Positions 1 through 8,379 are shown, numbered from the stretch's first letter. The stretch is DNA of 53,599 nucleotides from Candidatus Babelota bacterium (GCA_013288045.1 JABDCP010000005.1:1-53599); one strand, 5' to 3'. Translations and numbers: made by a program. Notes: generated by a model from the letters alone, not told the origin.

Positions 1-83
1 CCTTGAAATACGGTGCAATACCAGGTTTGCTCTACTACGCATTGATGAAGAATCAAAAATATAAGAGTGCACTGGCCGCTTAA
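1..83 (+). CDS. C-terminal tail of a gene that begins outside the window
   Basis: An open frame enters from the left edge (first full codon at position 3) and stops with TAA at 81-83. It encodes about 26 residues with a hydrophobic stretch (GAIPGLLYYALM) followed by lysines, which looks like a C-terminal membrane anchor. A clearly related sequence recurs at 1133-1252, which supports it as coding. The product cannot be named from the tail. It lies about 40 bases upstream of the next gene on the same strand, so the two may be co-transcribed. Confidence 0.55.
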   Translation, partial: LKYGAIPGLLYYALMKNQKYKSALAA

Positions 84-122
84 ATACAGATCTAGAGAAA
101 AATTTAAACAGGAAGGGTGCTC

Positions 123-1136
123 GTGAACAGGATATACAGCATACTCCTCCTATTGCATGTTTTCTATCACCCAGTAGTATATTGCTATGTGTGTGGGTAT
201 ACGCGGTTATACAGTCCTGGAACACAAACAACGCTGGATGTTGTGTATGATGTTCATAAAGATTCTAAGAAACTATCTCGTGATCAAATGCATAATCTCT
301 CCTGCGATGAAATTAAAGAGGGCCTATATCCTTCCGAGAAGGCCCTTGTTGAGTCCCTTGAGCGCCTTAATCGAATAAATCCCCATGATACAACGGTGAT
401 CTGGGAACATGCACCAAACTTTATTCCGGATGATGTTCTTCTCCTCTCCTATCCCGAGCGGCTTATCACGAATCGTCTACGCCAATTGAGCTTTATTCCC
501 GCAGATACCTGGCGAGGGGATTACCCTGGATGTCTTCTATCAGTATTGCATGGAGGTAGCTTGGAACATCGAGTTGATCGTCGTGCTATTATCCAAAACT
601 ACGGAACTCAGGTATGGGATGGGTACAAAGCATTAATGGGTACAACACTTAGCAAACTGAAGACTTCCTATGGGGCATATTGCAAAAGAATAACCGATTC
701 AAGATTTGGGGATGATCTCTATAACGAACTAATTTTTGGAGCGACTCCCTACGTTGTACTTGCTGATTTAGAAATGATAGCCAACATATTGCAATCTCCT
801 CATCATCATATTGTCCTCTATGCTGGGGGACTCCACTGTTATGAGGTTGTTAAGTTCCTTTTGTCTACTGGCTCTTTTGAGATGATACATACCGTAATTA
901 ATTGGGATTGTGCAGAAATGAATCCTCAAGAACTTAAGCGGATCGGAAGACCAGGCAACTCTCGTGCGCTTAACCCAACGTCTGGTACAAGACCTATGGA
1001 GCCTGGCAATTCAGCCAAGCCGCCAGTAGAGATAGCCGCTTCTAAAAGTAAGAAGAGGCGCCTGCTCCTAGGAGGAGCAATAGCTCTTGGAGCTCTTATG
1101 TATCTGCATATTGTGAAAGTCAGTATACGTGAATAG
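123..1136 (+). CDS. secreted, membrane-anchored protein of unknown function
   Basis: The longest frame opens at GTG 117, but the purine-rich AGGAAGG at 110-116 is correctly spaced only for GTG 123, which I chose (337 aa). An N-terminal hydrophobic segment (IYSILLLLHVFYHPVVYCYV) serves as signal sequence. A Lys/Arg patch (KSKKRR) followed by a hydrophobic helix near the C-terminus suggests a tail anchor. In between is a soluble domain with motifs such as VIWEHAPN and VLYAGGLHCYEVV. The layout, an early acidic/His motif and a late 'AGGxH' before a helix, faintly recalls ChaN/TraB-like folds, but I do not assign a family. The protein is probably exported and membrane-retained. Confidence 0.7.
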   Translation: MNRIYSILLLLHVFYHPVVYCYVCGYTRLYSPGTQTTLDVVYDVHKDSKKLSRDQMHNLSCDEIKEGLYPSEKALVESLERLNRINPHDTTVIWEHAPNFIPDDVLLLSYPERLITNRLRQLSFIPADTWRGDYPGCLLSVLHGGSLEHRVDRRAIIQNYGTQVWDGYKALMGTTLSKLKTSYGAYCKRITDSRFGDDLYNELIFGATPYVVLADLEMIANILQSPHHHIVLYAGGLHCYEVVKFLLSTGSFEMIHTVINWDCAEMNPQELKRIGRPGNSRALNPTSGTRPMEPGNSAKPPVEIAASKSKKRRLLLGGAIALGALMYLHIVKVSIRE

Positions 1137-1252
1137 CTCTGTCGAATATAGCACAGCGCAAACTGGTGAACACCTTGAAATATGGTGCAATACTAGGTTT
1201 GTTCTATTTTCTATGGAAGAGATCTCAAGATCAGACAACAAAGTCTGCTTGA
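1133..1252 (+). pseudogene. decayed copy of the C-terminal tail seen at 1-83
   Basis: Read in the frame ending TGA 1250-1252, this stretch gives LKYGAILGLFYFLW, which matches LKYGAIPGLLYYAL at the left window edge; the DNA is also similar over about 50 bases. There is no start codon with a binding site, and the frame is closed by a stop at 1130-1132. It is best read as the 3' remnant of a duplicated paralogue, left directly behind the intact secreted gene. Confidence 0.55.
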
Positions 1253-1380
1253 ACATATCAAGATCAAGAAAAAAAATTGATGAAATGTTGAGCTGGGGGT
1301 ACGAGCAAGTGGGTGGAATTGGCTTGACAAAAAAGACTCAATGCCTCATGATCTTCGCTTAGACATACCTAAGAAAAGAC

Positions 1381-2244
1381 ATGAAATTCAATCAACCAGC
1401 CTCATCTATATTCGTACCAGATGGTCTTGATGCTGAAGCAGCATTAGGGCGAACGACTCACTTGGCCATTGTTGGGCATCAAGATGATACTGAGATTCTC
1501 GCTATCGATGGTATCCTTGCCTCTTTTCAGCAGAGATATCAGTGGTTTACTAGTGTTATTGTGACTGACGGGCGAGGTTCCCCTCGATCAGGCACGTATA
1601 CAACGTACACTGATGATGATATGCGAGCAGTTCGGACGAAAGAACAGATGAGTGCTGCTATGATAGGGGAGTATGCTGCACAAGTATTCTTAGACTATCC
1701 AAGTTCTCAGATAAAATCCCCTAATGATCTTCTTGCTGAAGATCTCATCAGTATTATCAGAAAAACACAGCCCGAAGTTCTCTATACGCACAATTTGGCT
1801 GATAAACATGATACGCACGTAGCAGTGAGTCTTAGAGTGATAGAGGCCTTACGTCGTATGCCGCATATAGAGCGCCCTCAAAAGCTTTATGGCTCTGAAG
1901 TGTGGCGTGATCTTGATTGGCTCATAGATGAGGACAAAATTACGTTTGACTGCTCATCTCATGAAAGCCTTCAGCTAAAACTTCTTGGAGCTTTTGAGTC
2001 ACAAATTTCAGGTGGAAAGCGGTATGACCTTGCTACTATGGGGCGCCGAAAGGCCCATGCGACCTATGCAGCAAGCCATCAGACTGATGTTCAGACCGGT
2101 AGTGCCTTTGCAATGGACTTAACGCCTCTTATTAAGGATGACTCGCTTGATATAGATTTCTTTGTAGAGTCTTTCATTAATCGGTTTAAAGAAGATGTCC
2201 AAAGTCGTTTATACAAGCTGATGCAGAAGCAGGATACACGCTAA
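1381..2244 (+). CDS. PIG-L (LmbE-type) family deacetylase
   Basis: This 287-aa protein carries the family's first metal motif as GHQDDTE (H33, D35, D36, E38; family consensus A-H-P-D-D-E) and the second as H143-x2-H146 (KHDTHVAV). PIG-L enzymes are zinc-dependent N-deacetylases acting on GlcNAc-type groups, for example in glycolipid or small-thiol pathways. The length suits a single-domain member and no signal peptide is visible, so it is likely cytoplasmic. The ribosome binding site is weak (AAGAAAAG before ATG 1381). The substrate cannot be told from sequence, and no pathway partner is adjacent. Confidence 0.88.
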   Translation: MKFNQPASSIFVPDGLDAEAALGRTTHLAIVGHQDDTEILAIDGILASFQQRYQWFTSVIVTDGRGSPRSGTYTTYTDDDMRAVRTKEQMSAAMIGEYAAQVFLDYPSSQIKSPNDLLAEDLISIIRKTQPEVLYTHNLADKHDTHVAVSLRVIEALRRMPHIERPQKLYGSEVWRDLDWLIDEDKITFDCSSHESLQLKLLGAFESQISGGKRYDLATMGRRKAHATYAASHQTDVQTGSAFAMDLTPLIKDDSLDIDFFVESFINRFKEDVQSRLYKLMQKQDTR

Positions 2245-2281
2245 TCGTATCTGAAAAATGTGCCAAAATAGGGCTAAGGTT

Positions 2282-2309
2282 TTGACATTTTCATCATTTT
2301 TGTTATAAT
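2282..2309 (+). promoter_or_regulatory. strong sigma-70 type promoter
   Basis: TTGACA (2282-2287) and TATAAT (2304-2309) are both perfect and are separated by 16 bases. A TG precedes the -10 with one base between, as in an extended -10. It lies 45 bases before the start of the small secreted protein gene at 2354 and should drive strong expression. Confidence 0.85.
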
Positions 2310-2353
2310 TCAATTAGTATAAATAGTAAGAAATATAACATCGAGGAACTTCT

Positions 2354-2650
2354 ATGAACTTGCTTAAAATTTCGCTTGCTGCGATTGTGGTAAGCTTTGG
2401 GCTTTGTGCTCCGGCCTTTGCCCATCGTTATGCCTATCCAACCTATAATTCAACGTGTTTCAATTGTCCAACTCAGGTAGTCTACCAAGAGCCTGTGTAT
2501 GTTCAGAGGGTACCTATGGTGGAGTATGTGCAACCTGTGTATGTACAACCTACCTATGTACGTCAGTATCGTTCATATCACAGACCATACTACCGTCACT
2601 CTCGTCGATCATTTCATCGCCCAGCATTTAACTTTTCATTTGGTTTTTAA
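2354..2650 (+). CDS. small secreted Tyr/Pro/Val-rich protein
   Basis: The 98-aa product starts with a textbook signal peptide ending in an AxA cleavage site (APAFA, then HRYAYP). The mature part is tyrosine-rich with a repeating pattern (QPVYVQPTYV) and ends in an Arg/His/Phe tail. Such low-complexity secreted proteins often sit at the cell surface, but no family can be named. GAGGAACTTCT before ATG 2354 supplies the ribosome binding site. The very strong upstream promoter and the hairpin after the stop make it a single-gene unit. Confidence 0.82.
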   Translation: MNLLKISLAAIVVSFGLCAPAFAHRYAYPTYNSTCFNCPTQVVYQEPVYVQRVPMVEYVQPVYVQPTYVRQYRSYHRPYYRHSRRSFHRPAFNFSFGF

Positions 2651-2657
2651 GTGATTA

Positions 2658-2686
2658 AGGAGGTACTCTGCATTTGAGTACCTCTT
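2658..2686. terminator. hairpin between convergent genes
   Basis: AGGTACTC (2661-2668) pairs perfectly with GAGTACCT (2676-2683) around a 7-base loop. The stem extends outward by three more pairs, one of them G-U. It follows the stop at 2650 and lies before the end of the convergent transporter gene. The U-tract is short, so it is a moderate terminator at best. Confidence 0.6.
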
Positions 2687-2734
2687 ATTGCTTAGCTTTG
2701 CAGCGCTACTACTTGGTTACTTGATGACTCAGTC

Positions 2735-3940
2735 CTATTTTTTTTGAAAACGGCGTAGGAGAAGTAGGGCGATAATGCTGAGAAAGCTTATAGTCCCTGC
2801 TATGCAAAATGCAGCTTTGGCGCCTATCATCCGCCAGATGATTCCTAGAATAATACTCGAGAGCAACGCAGCGAGACTATCAATAGTGTTGATAATGCCA
2901 TAGCCTGTTCCACGTACATTCTCAGGTAGAACATCCGCAGCAAGAGATTTCTGTAGACTTACGTACGTTCCTGCGCTAAATCCTGAAAGGAAGAAGATGC
3001 AGAGGGCTGAAATGAGTGAGGTACTCTGCCAGGCAAGAAGAAAAGACATAATCCCAAAAAATCCAAAGCCTCCTATCCCTAAAGGAATAAGGCGCCCTAT
3101 CTTATCGCTGAGAGCTCCCATTGCATAACTTGAAAATGTCTGAACAATATTGCGGAAAATATACATAAGAGCAACAGTACTTAATGCTACTGCTGCAGAA
3201 GCCCCTGGAGAGAGTACTTCTTGCATCCGCAGTACTAAGAGACTTTTATTAAAATTACCTAACCCAAACATCAGAAAAACCCCCATAAGATAATAGAAAG
3301 CCCTGGGTAAGGAATTCTTAAAGATAAACAAGAACGAAAATGGTTCGTTGGTGACAGTATGGGGCACATCTTTGACCAGCATATATATGATAAGACAGGC
3401 AAGAACTCCTGGAATGAGCGTGAGCAAAAAGAGCTTATGCGGTGACCAGTCAGCAAGAAAATACACAATGAGTGGACCTAGTATCGATCCGAGAGTATCA
3501 AAGGCCTGTCTAAATCCAAAAGCTCTCCCGTAATAGGCTTGAGGTGTTGAATCAGCAATGATAGCGTTTCGGGGAGCACTGATGACACCTCTTCCAATCC
3601 AGGCTCCTGTCATGAGGAGAAATACGGTAACCCAATGGTTGGCAAAAGCAAGGAGACCTACGAGTGATCCTGCAAGAAAATAGCCAAACACAATCATAGG
3701 CTTACGGTTCGGGAGCTGGTCACTTAATTTTCCAGCATAGAGGCCCGAGAGACTTGCTACGGCTGTAGAGGTTCCTCCAATAAGGGCCACATAAGGAGGT
3801 GCGGCATCTTTTCCGAGCAACTGAGAAATCAATAGAGGAAGTATGAGTGGTACAACTTCATGACTTGCGTCACTCATAGTGCTCGCCAAGCTAAATCCGA
3901 CGACGTTCTTAGTAAGCCATTGTGGATATGAAATTTTCAT
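2735..3940 (-). CDS. MFS transporter
   Basis: A 401-aa polytopic membrane protein with about 12 hydrophobic helices. The loop motif GKLSDQLPNRKPMIVFG between helices 2 and 3 is the hallmark of the major facilitator superfamily, and a related motif (GALSDKIGRLIPLG) follows the central loop. The frame could start 27 bases upstream, but AAAAGGAGATCTG directly precedes ATG 3940, which fixes the start. MFS carriers move small solutes using ion gradients. The substrate is unknown, but drug- or sugar-exporter relatives are the closest in style. The promoter-proximal DNA recurs in part at 7400-7473. Confidence 0.88.
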   Translation of the reverse strand: MKISYPQWLTKNVVGFSLASTMSDASHEVVPLILPLLISQLLGKDAAPPYVALIGGTSTAVASLSGLYAGKLSDQLPNRKPMIVFGYFLAGSLVGLLAFANHWVTVFLLMTGAWIGRGVISAPRNAIIADSTPQAYYGRAFGFRQAFDTLGSILGPLIVYFLADWSPHKLFLLTLIPGVLACLIIYMLVKDVPHTVTNEPFSFLFIFKNSLPRAFYYLMGVFLMFGLGNFNKSLLVLRMQEVLSPGASAAVALSTVALMYIFRNIVQTFSSYAMGALSDKIGRLIPLGIGGFGFFGIMSFLLAWQSTSLISALCIFFLSGFSAGTYVSLQKSLAADVLPENVRGTGYGIINTIDSLAALLSSIILGIIWRMIGAKAAFCIAGTISFLSIIALLLLRRFQKK

Positions 3941-4017
3941 CAGATCTCCTTTTGAAGGAGTATACACAAGTCTTTTTCAAAAAATATAGATTTTGGTGGT
4001 AATTGAGAGTAGGTACG
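3931..4017. repeat. direct repeat, copy 1 (partner at 7400-7473)
   Basis: The sequence around the start of the MFS gene and just upstream (the reverse-strand ATG-GATCTCC segment, then AAAAATATAGATTTTG and TTGAGAGTA) reappears in the same orientation at 7400-7473. The intergenic core is the better conserved part. It marks DNA rearranged together with the ATPase gene fragments described nearby. Confidence 0.5.
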
Positions 4018-4065
4018 GGCAAAGCAGGTAGATTAGTTTTCAAAGTTTTTTTGCTCTCCCTTGGA

Positions 4066-4230
4066 TTGTTCGCAACTGACTGGGCGGATCTTTTTAAATT
4101 ACTCGCAGATCGCACAAAGACCGGACGTGTCATTATTCTTTTTGATGAAATAAGTTTGATGGGATCTTGCGATCCTGATTTTCTTGGAAAAATAAAAAAT
4201 GCATGGGATCTTCATTTTAAGCAAAATCCG
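4066..4230 (+). pseudogene. Walker B fragment of an AAA ATPase (DUF234/archaeal-type ATPase family)
   Basis: Translation gives a tryptophan-Asp segment, then VIILFDEISLMGS and DFLGKIKNAWDLHF. These match the Walker B region of the DUF234-associated ATPase family (family pattern: hydrophobic-FDEISWMGS ... FLGKLKNAWD). No Walker A, start or C-terminal domain is present in this frame. It is therefore a gene fragment of about 55 codons. The N-terminal part of a related ATPase lies at 7081-7282 on the other strand, and the bases just after both fragments are repeats of each other. Confidence 0.7.
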
Positions 4231-4283
4231 ATATCAAAAGTTTCTAAAAATTACCACTCATAAATGGAAAAAGTCAATTATGA
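4229..4283. repeat. direct repeat, copy 1 (partner at 7276-7330)
   Basis: ATATCAAAAGTTTCTAAAAA followed by TTACCACTCATAAATGG and CAATTATGATTA recurs at 7276-7330 with only a few changes. Both copies border an ATPase gene fragment. Confidence 0.7.
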
Positions 4284-4288
4284 TTACC

Positions 4289-4320
4289 AGCATGAGGAGA
4301 AAAGCTCTTCTCCTCATGCT
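4289..4320. terminator. 13-bp perfect hairpin after the glycosyltransferase gene
   Basis: AGCATGAGGAGAA (4289-4301) pairs perfectly with TTCTCCTCATGCT (4308-4320) around a 6-base loop. It sits 10 bases beyond the stop of the reverse-strand gene ending at 4331. There is no long U-run on either strand, but stem strength and position fit a terminator. Confidence 0.6.
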
Positions 4321-4330
4321 ATAGTATTCT

Positions 4331-6196
4331 TTATCCCTTGCTTCCAAATTGTGGATCCATCCAGGCAGTATTCCAATAATGTGCACCGAGAGCTGATGCG
4401 GGTATTTTCCCCCGAGGAACTACGACTTGTTTTGAAGGATAAGTATCCGATTGTGCTGGGTAGAGCATCTGAGGTGGAAGTACAATATCGGTATATTCCT
4501 CTAAACCACCTGCAAGGGCAAATGCAAAGGTAAACATTGCTGGGCCAGTTTCGACAATAGTTTTAAATCCATTATCGGGAGCATTTTTAACATAGTCTGG
4601 GGCCTGAGTACTAAGATTTCTGGTAATCATGGCAAGTGCCCTATTGATGACCGGATGATTTGGGCATGAGCCGATGAAGGCATTACACAAGTAGGCGGAC
4701 ATCGGTTCGAGCCCCACGATCATATGGTAGGCTTTTGCATAAGGAATAAGTGATTGAAACAGTTCATAATCGGTATCTAAATAAAATCCACCAAAGATCC
4801 CAAGAAGCTCAAGACGAATAATATCGGTGGCCTTTCCAAACTTACGTTCACGTATGGCCTCTTTATAAAGGTCAGCCGTTTTAAACTGGGTAGATACTTC
4901 ACTGAGTTCCCGAAGGATTATAGTTGGATGACCTTCAAGAAGTGCTGCTAACTTAGGGAGCTTTTTTTTGCTTTCTATCCAAAAATAATGTTTCCAACCT
5001 GAGGAAGGCTCATTATTGTTGGCTATACTTGACTCAAGCCATTTAATATATTGTGGTGAGGGGTCTTTAGGCAGATCATCTGAGGTTACCCAGATTTTAT
5101 GGGTGACGAGAGGGATTTTATGCGTAGTTCCATCAAGTACATCTGGTTCCCATTTACAGAGTCGTGCAAAATTATTTTTTGCATAGAGCTCTCTCCTTTG
5201 CGCATTAATTGAGGCTAAACTAACCCCTTCTTGAAAACCAGCAAAATTTAGAAAGTCACAACAGTTGTTGAAGTCTTTCCTAAAGGCCTTATCTGCATCA
5301 GATAAGCCGGGCTGCTCAAGCTCGCTGGGACTGAAAGCTTTACTCGTAAAATCGAAATTATGATATTGATGCAAGAAAAAGCGATCTTCGACCTCTTCGA
5401 TAAAAATCTGAAGAAGACCATTCTCAAGAAACTTTGGATTCAAGAAGACCTTATCCCCATAATGTAAGTTTGCCGATTTTGGTCCAACAAGTTGTATCGA
5501 ATGGAAAAGTGTATGTGCTGGTTTAGGAATGTTCAAACTCGTTCCAGGCTTGATCCTTAATTTTCCAGAACTAGAAAGCTTCGAGGTTTTCTTATCCAGA
5601 AATAATGCTTCTACAAAAACTGATTTTGTTAACGTGTTTGTCAGCCCAAATCCATCATCTATAGCTAATTTTCTTATAAAAGGCTGCACGTCTAAAGATG
5701 CATCATAGGGCGCTTTTAGTCCGCGAATCATTTTTGCATAGAGATTTTTTTCGTTTGTAGGCACATGCTTTAAGTGAGCATTAGCTCGTTGGAGAGCTAA
5801 TGCAAATGGTGTGTCCTCTTTGATTTGTTGAGTTATCGGCCCTTTAGCAGCTGAGCTAGGAGTTACTTTATTTTGAAAAAGTACTTCTGCAAAAAGAACT
5901 AATTTTCTCATAAATGGCTGCACGTCCAGTGCTGCTTTATAAGAGGTCTTTAATGCATGAAGTATTTTTGCATAGCGGTTTTTTTGGGTTACAGGTACGC
6001 AAGGCTTGTCTTGTCCGAGAGCTAACACACATGGTGCGGCCTCTTTTTTTTGTGGACTTCTCAGTTGTGGTGCCTGCTTTTTAAGCTGAATATGCACTTT
6101 TGCTCTTACTTTAGATGCGGCGCTACCGCTCTCTGCAGTAACAGCAGGGTAGTACATTGTCAGTGCACATAGAATAAGTACGGTTATACGGTTCAT
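4331..6196 (-). CDS. secreted DxD glycosyltransferase with duplicated N-terminal module
   Basis: ATG 6196 follows GAAGGGAAAATAACC and opens a signal peptide (MNRITVLILCALTMYYPAV); the frame would otherwise run 14 codons further upstream. The 621-aa protein has two related modules near residues 60-100 and 120-180 (LYAKMI..LK..Y.A.LDVQPFIRKL in both). A glycosyltransferase domain follows in the C-terminal half: HKIWVTSDD, then KATDIIRLELLGIFGG and the nucleotide-sugar/metal motif D474-T475-D476. This matches the Gly_transf_sug/GT32-like and clostridial-toxin-type GT-A fold. These enzymes use UDP- or GDP-sugars, which are not expected outside the bacterial cytosol, so a host-side role is plausible but inferred. 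Confidence 0.82.
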   Translation of the reverse strand: MNRITVLILCALTMYYPAVTAESGSAASKVRAKVHIQLKKQAPQLRSPQKKEAAPCVLALGQDKPCVPVTQKNRYAKILHALKTSYKAALDVQPFMRKLVLFAEVLFQNKVTPSSAAKGPITQQIKEDTPFALALQRANAHLKHVPTNEKNLYAKMIRGLKAPYDASLDVQPFIRKLAIDDGFGLTNTLTKSVFVEALFLDKKTSKLSSSGKLRIKPGTSLNIPKPAHTLFHSIQLVGPKSANLHYGDKVFLNPKFLENGLLQIFIEEVEDRFFLHQYHNFDFTSKAFSPSELEQPGLSDADKAFRKDFNNCCDFLNFAGFQEGVSLASINAQRRELYAKNNFARLCKWEPDVLDGTTHKIPLVTHKIWVTSDDLPKDPSPQYIKWLESSIANNNEPSSGWKHYFWIESKKKLPKLAALLEGHPTIILRELSEVSTQFKTADLYKEAIRERKFGKATDIIRLELLGIFGGFYLDTDYELFQSLIPYAKAYHMIVGLEPMSAYLCNAFIGSCPNHPVINRALAMITRNLSTQAPDYVKNAPDNGFKTIVETGPAMFTFAFALAGGLEEYTDIVLPPQMLYPAQSDTYPSKQVVVPRGKIPASALGAHYWNTAWMDPQFGSKG

Positions 6197-6474
6197 GGTT
6201 ATTTTCCCTTCGATTGTAACCAGGGTGAAAATTTTCAATTAGTCACCCATTTTTATTTTTATTATTAGATGCGTTACATTTCAAAGTATCAGAATATTCA
6301 AATTTGTCAATTTTATTATGCCGGACCCATGTTTTCTGAAAAAATAAGCCATTTTGCTCTATAAAATTATGCCTCTTCCTGATGTTTCATAAGAAAGGTC
6401 ACTATTTTCGTCCATTGAAAATAGTGTGTTCTTCAGACGATGATGTCTCATTCACGGTTGCAAGAGGACTTGCC

Positions 6475-7080
6475 ATGTCCTCAAATTACTTTTTAACATT
6501 GTTGGTGATCTGCCTTTGTATAATGGCACTATACCTCTTGAAATTAGCTCGCGTGACCTAATGGTCCTTCTCGACGTTATTAAAAGGCCGCATCTTAAAA
6601 AGAATCATTCAGAAGTGATTGCCGAATCAGACCCCCCTTGCTATGACGGAGTGAAAAGAATACATACTGCAACAAATCATCGATACCTTACGAGGGGTAG
6701 AATACCTTGATATGACCATAGGTTGGCCAGAAATAATTCGTGAGGTTGCGAAATCTCTTGTGCAATTGAAGTCATCTCACCAGGATTATCTGTAGCTCTT
6801 CCTCGTTGCCGCAGCATCAGCACGTATCGCACATTATTACCAGCTCGTACGGTTGCCGGGTTTAGGTATAATCATGCCGTGCGTACTGTTTTATTATTGG
6901 GCCTCTAAGCTAAAAGAAGAGAATCGGAAGTTTTAATGGTGCTACCTGGGATATGTATGCGCTTAATGAGTTTTCTAATTCGCATCGATTACATATTCGG
7001 ACTAACATTGATATCCTTGCCGAACTCGTGAGAACTAACCCAAGACTTCAGGAAGAACTTTTAATTGTGATTGCATCGTT
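6475..7080 (+). pseudogene. decayed coding DNA (unidentified gene remnants)
   Basis: No intact gene occupies this stretch, but several frame pieces look coding. A 28-codon piece at 6475-6561 encodes a hydrophobic helix (TLLVICLCIMALYLL). In other frames there follow WPEIIREVAKSLVQL, VAAASARIAHYYQL, and finally AELVRTNPRLQEELL ending at TAA just before 7083. The pieces switch frame and are broken by stops, as expected of a gene in decay. I cannot name the parent. The DNA from 6239 to 6474 shows no recognisable feature. Confidence 0.45.
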
Positions 7081-7282
7081 GTAACAGCGACAGGGGGGCT
7101 ACCGGAAAAGTGGTAGAAGGTATGCTTTTTAGCAAATTCTTCAACGAGACGATTTTTGCCGATTCGTCTACGCCCCTGAATAACGACGAGACTTGCAGTT
7201 TTTTTTCAAATAATTCTGAAAGCTCTGCTAGTTCACTCTTTCTACCAATAAATGGGCGACGCATAGGGTACTCCAATATCAA
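7081..7282 (-). pseudogene. N-terminal fragment of an AAA ATPase with a frameshift
   Basis: On the reverse strand, RRPFIGRKSELAELSELFEK opens the ATPase. After a frame change at the A-run (7201-7208) the reading continues TASLVVIQGRRRIGKNRLVE and then EEFAKKHTFYHFSG. This is the N-terminus and Walker A region (family pattern G-R-R-R-x-G-K-[ST]) of the DUF234/archaeal-type ATPase family. The P-loop Ser/Thr is Asn here. The fragment has lost its 3' portion, and a piece of the Walker B region lies at 4066-4230. Confidence 0.7.
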
Positions 7283-7330
7283 AACTTTCTAAAAATTACC
7301 AATCATAAGTGGAAAAAGCCAATTATGATT
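7276..7330. repeat. direct repeat, copy 2 (partner at 4229-4283)
   Basis: ATATCAAAACTTTCTAAAAA followed by TTACCAATCATAAGTGG and CAATTATGATTA. See the copy at 4229. Confidence 0.7.
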
Positions 7331-7399
7331 AGTAAAACTTTGAAATCACTGAACTGTCTTACAATTTCCGTGCCCCCCGTGGTTACATGTTGATATCTA

Positions 7400-7473
7400 A
7401 TTTTCATAAGGGATCTCCAAAAAAGGTCGTTTCCCCAAAAATATAGATTTTGAGTGCATTTGAGAGTACACTT
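7400..7473. repeat. direct repeat, copy 2 (partner at 3931-4017)
   Basis: Contains TAATTTTCAT, GATCTCC and AAAAATATAGATTTTG ending TTGAGAGTA, in the same order as upstream of the MFS gene. A short reverse-strand frame starting MKIRY at 7407 may be the ghost of a gene start like that of the transporter. Confidence 0.5.
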
Positions 7474-7512
7474 GCCGGCATATGGGCAGGTCCTCTTCTG
7501 AAAGGGTATTCT

Positions 7513-8139
7513 ATGAATCGTTATCATGCTTTTCTTTGTAATGCACTATTTTGCGGTTTACTTTTTGGATCTGAGCAGCGGACTCTTGAAAGAACCTATT
7601 CTACGTTTCCCGCCGCTGATACTTTTAAGCGTGCCATAAAAAGAGGTGATGTTAATTCCGTTAGGGAGCACATTGCGATGCTACCTCTTGGCATTGATTA
7701 TCAGTATGCGTATCTAGGATTAGCTCGTTCGTTTGATATGTGTAACTTTTTGCTTGAAGCGATGTATGCTTCTTGGGTTGAGCGAATTAAAGGGTCACCG
7801 CAGGATGCCCTAAGAAGTCTTGAAGAAGGCCTTAAAAGACTTTACAAATCATTTCCACTCGATGAGCTTGATCACGGATTTCGTTGTACTCTTGCTAAAA
7901 TCAGAAGAGCAGCGCTTCTGCTACCCCGTGTAGCTGCGAATGCAAAAGCAAAAGCCCTTGCAAGTTTGATTCCCGACTATTTTTATCACTATGATGCTAG
8001 GATGATACAGGCTTACCGGGAAGCTTTTGAGGAGCACACCGATCTGAGCCCAGAGCGTAAGGAGCTTCTTGCAAAAGCCCATAGAATATATACGAAAACA
8101 CTTCTGATTCAATCACACTCGCAAGAAACAGCTAACTAG
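7513..8139 (+). CDS. secreted alpha-helical protein of unknown function
   Basis: ATG 7513 (after GAAAGGGTATTCT) starts a 208-aa protein with a short signal peptide (MNRYHAFLCNALFCGLLFG). The mature part is helical. Near its start, FKRAIKRGDVNSVREHIAML resembles a single ankyrin-type helix pair (A..GD...V...), after which the similarity fades. The rest is basic and Ala/Leu-rich with no family I recognise. The next intact gene is a secreted ankyrin protein on the same strand, so this may be a diverged relative, but that is inference. Confidence 0.7.
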   Translation: MNRYHAFLCNALFCGLLFGSEQRTLERTYSTFPAADTFKRAIKRGDVNSVREHIAMLPLGIDYQYAYLGLARSFDMCNFLLEAMYASWVERIKGSPQDALRSLEEGLKRLYKSFPLDELDHGFRCTLAKIRRAALLLPRVAANAKAKALASLIPDYFYHYDARMIQAYREAFEEHTDLSPERKELLAKAHRIYTKTLLIQSHSQETAN

Positions 8140-8202
8140 CATGTTCGAAGGGTGCTCCATGATATGTGTGTTGTCATGCCCGGTCGGTTATTCCCTCACT
8201 AA

Positions 8203-8222
8203 TTCTGCGGCTAGTCGCAGAA
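8203..8222 (+). terminator. possible terminator hairpin
   Basis: TTCTGCG (8203-8209) pairs with CGCAGAA (8216-8222) across a 6-base loop, about 60 bases after the preceding stop. The following ATTATCTTCT is only weakly U-rich. Confidence 0.4.
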
Positions 8223-8313
8223 ATTATCTTCTAAAGAAACTGATGAGTTACGACTTTGGGAATGGAATAATCAAGAAGCTCACAACTTGAATTTGCGAGC
8301 TGAAGTAAAATGA
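8215..8313 (+). pseudogene. 3' tail of a lost gene
   Basis: An open stretch without a start, ending in TGA 8311-8313, translates to 32 residues including DELRLWEWNNQEAHNLNLR. The charged, Trp-containing composition looks like real protein, but it is closed upstream by a stop and has no initiation signal. The parent gene is not identified. Confidence 0.35.
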
Positions 8314-8379
8314 TCTACGATACTATCTAAGACTTTCTTGCCTGAGTAACACAATATTATTTAATGAGAGAGATTGCAC

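Noticed and set aside
1129-1362. 77-codon forward frame after the secreted gene
   Set aside because: It overlaps the clearer gene remnant in another frame, lacks a ribosome binding site and has no protein-like pattern.
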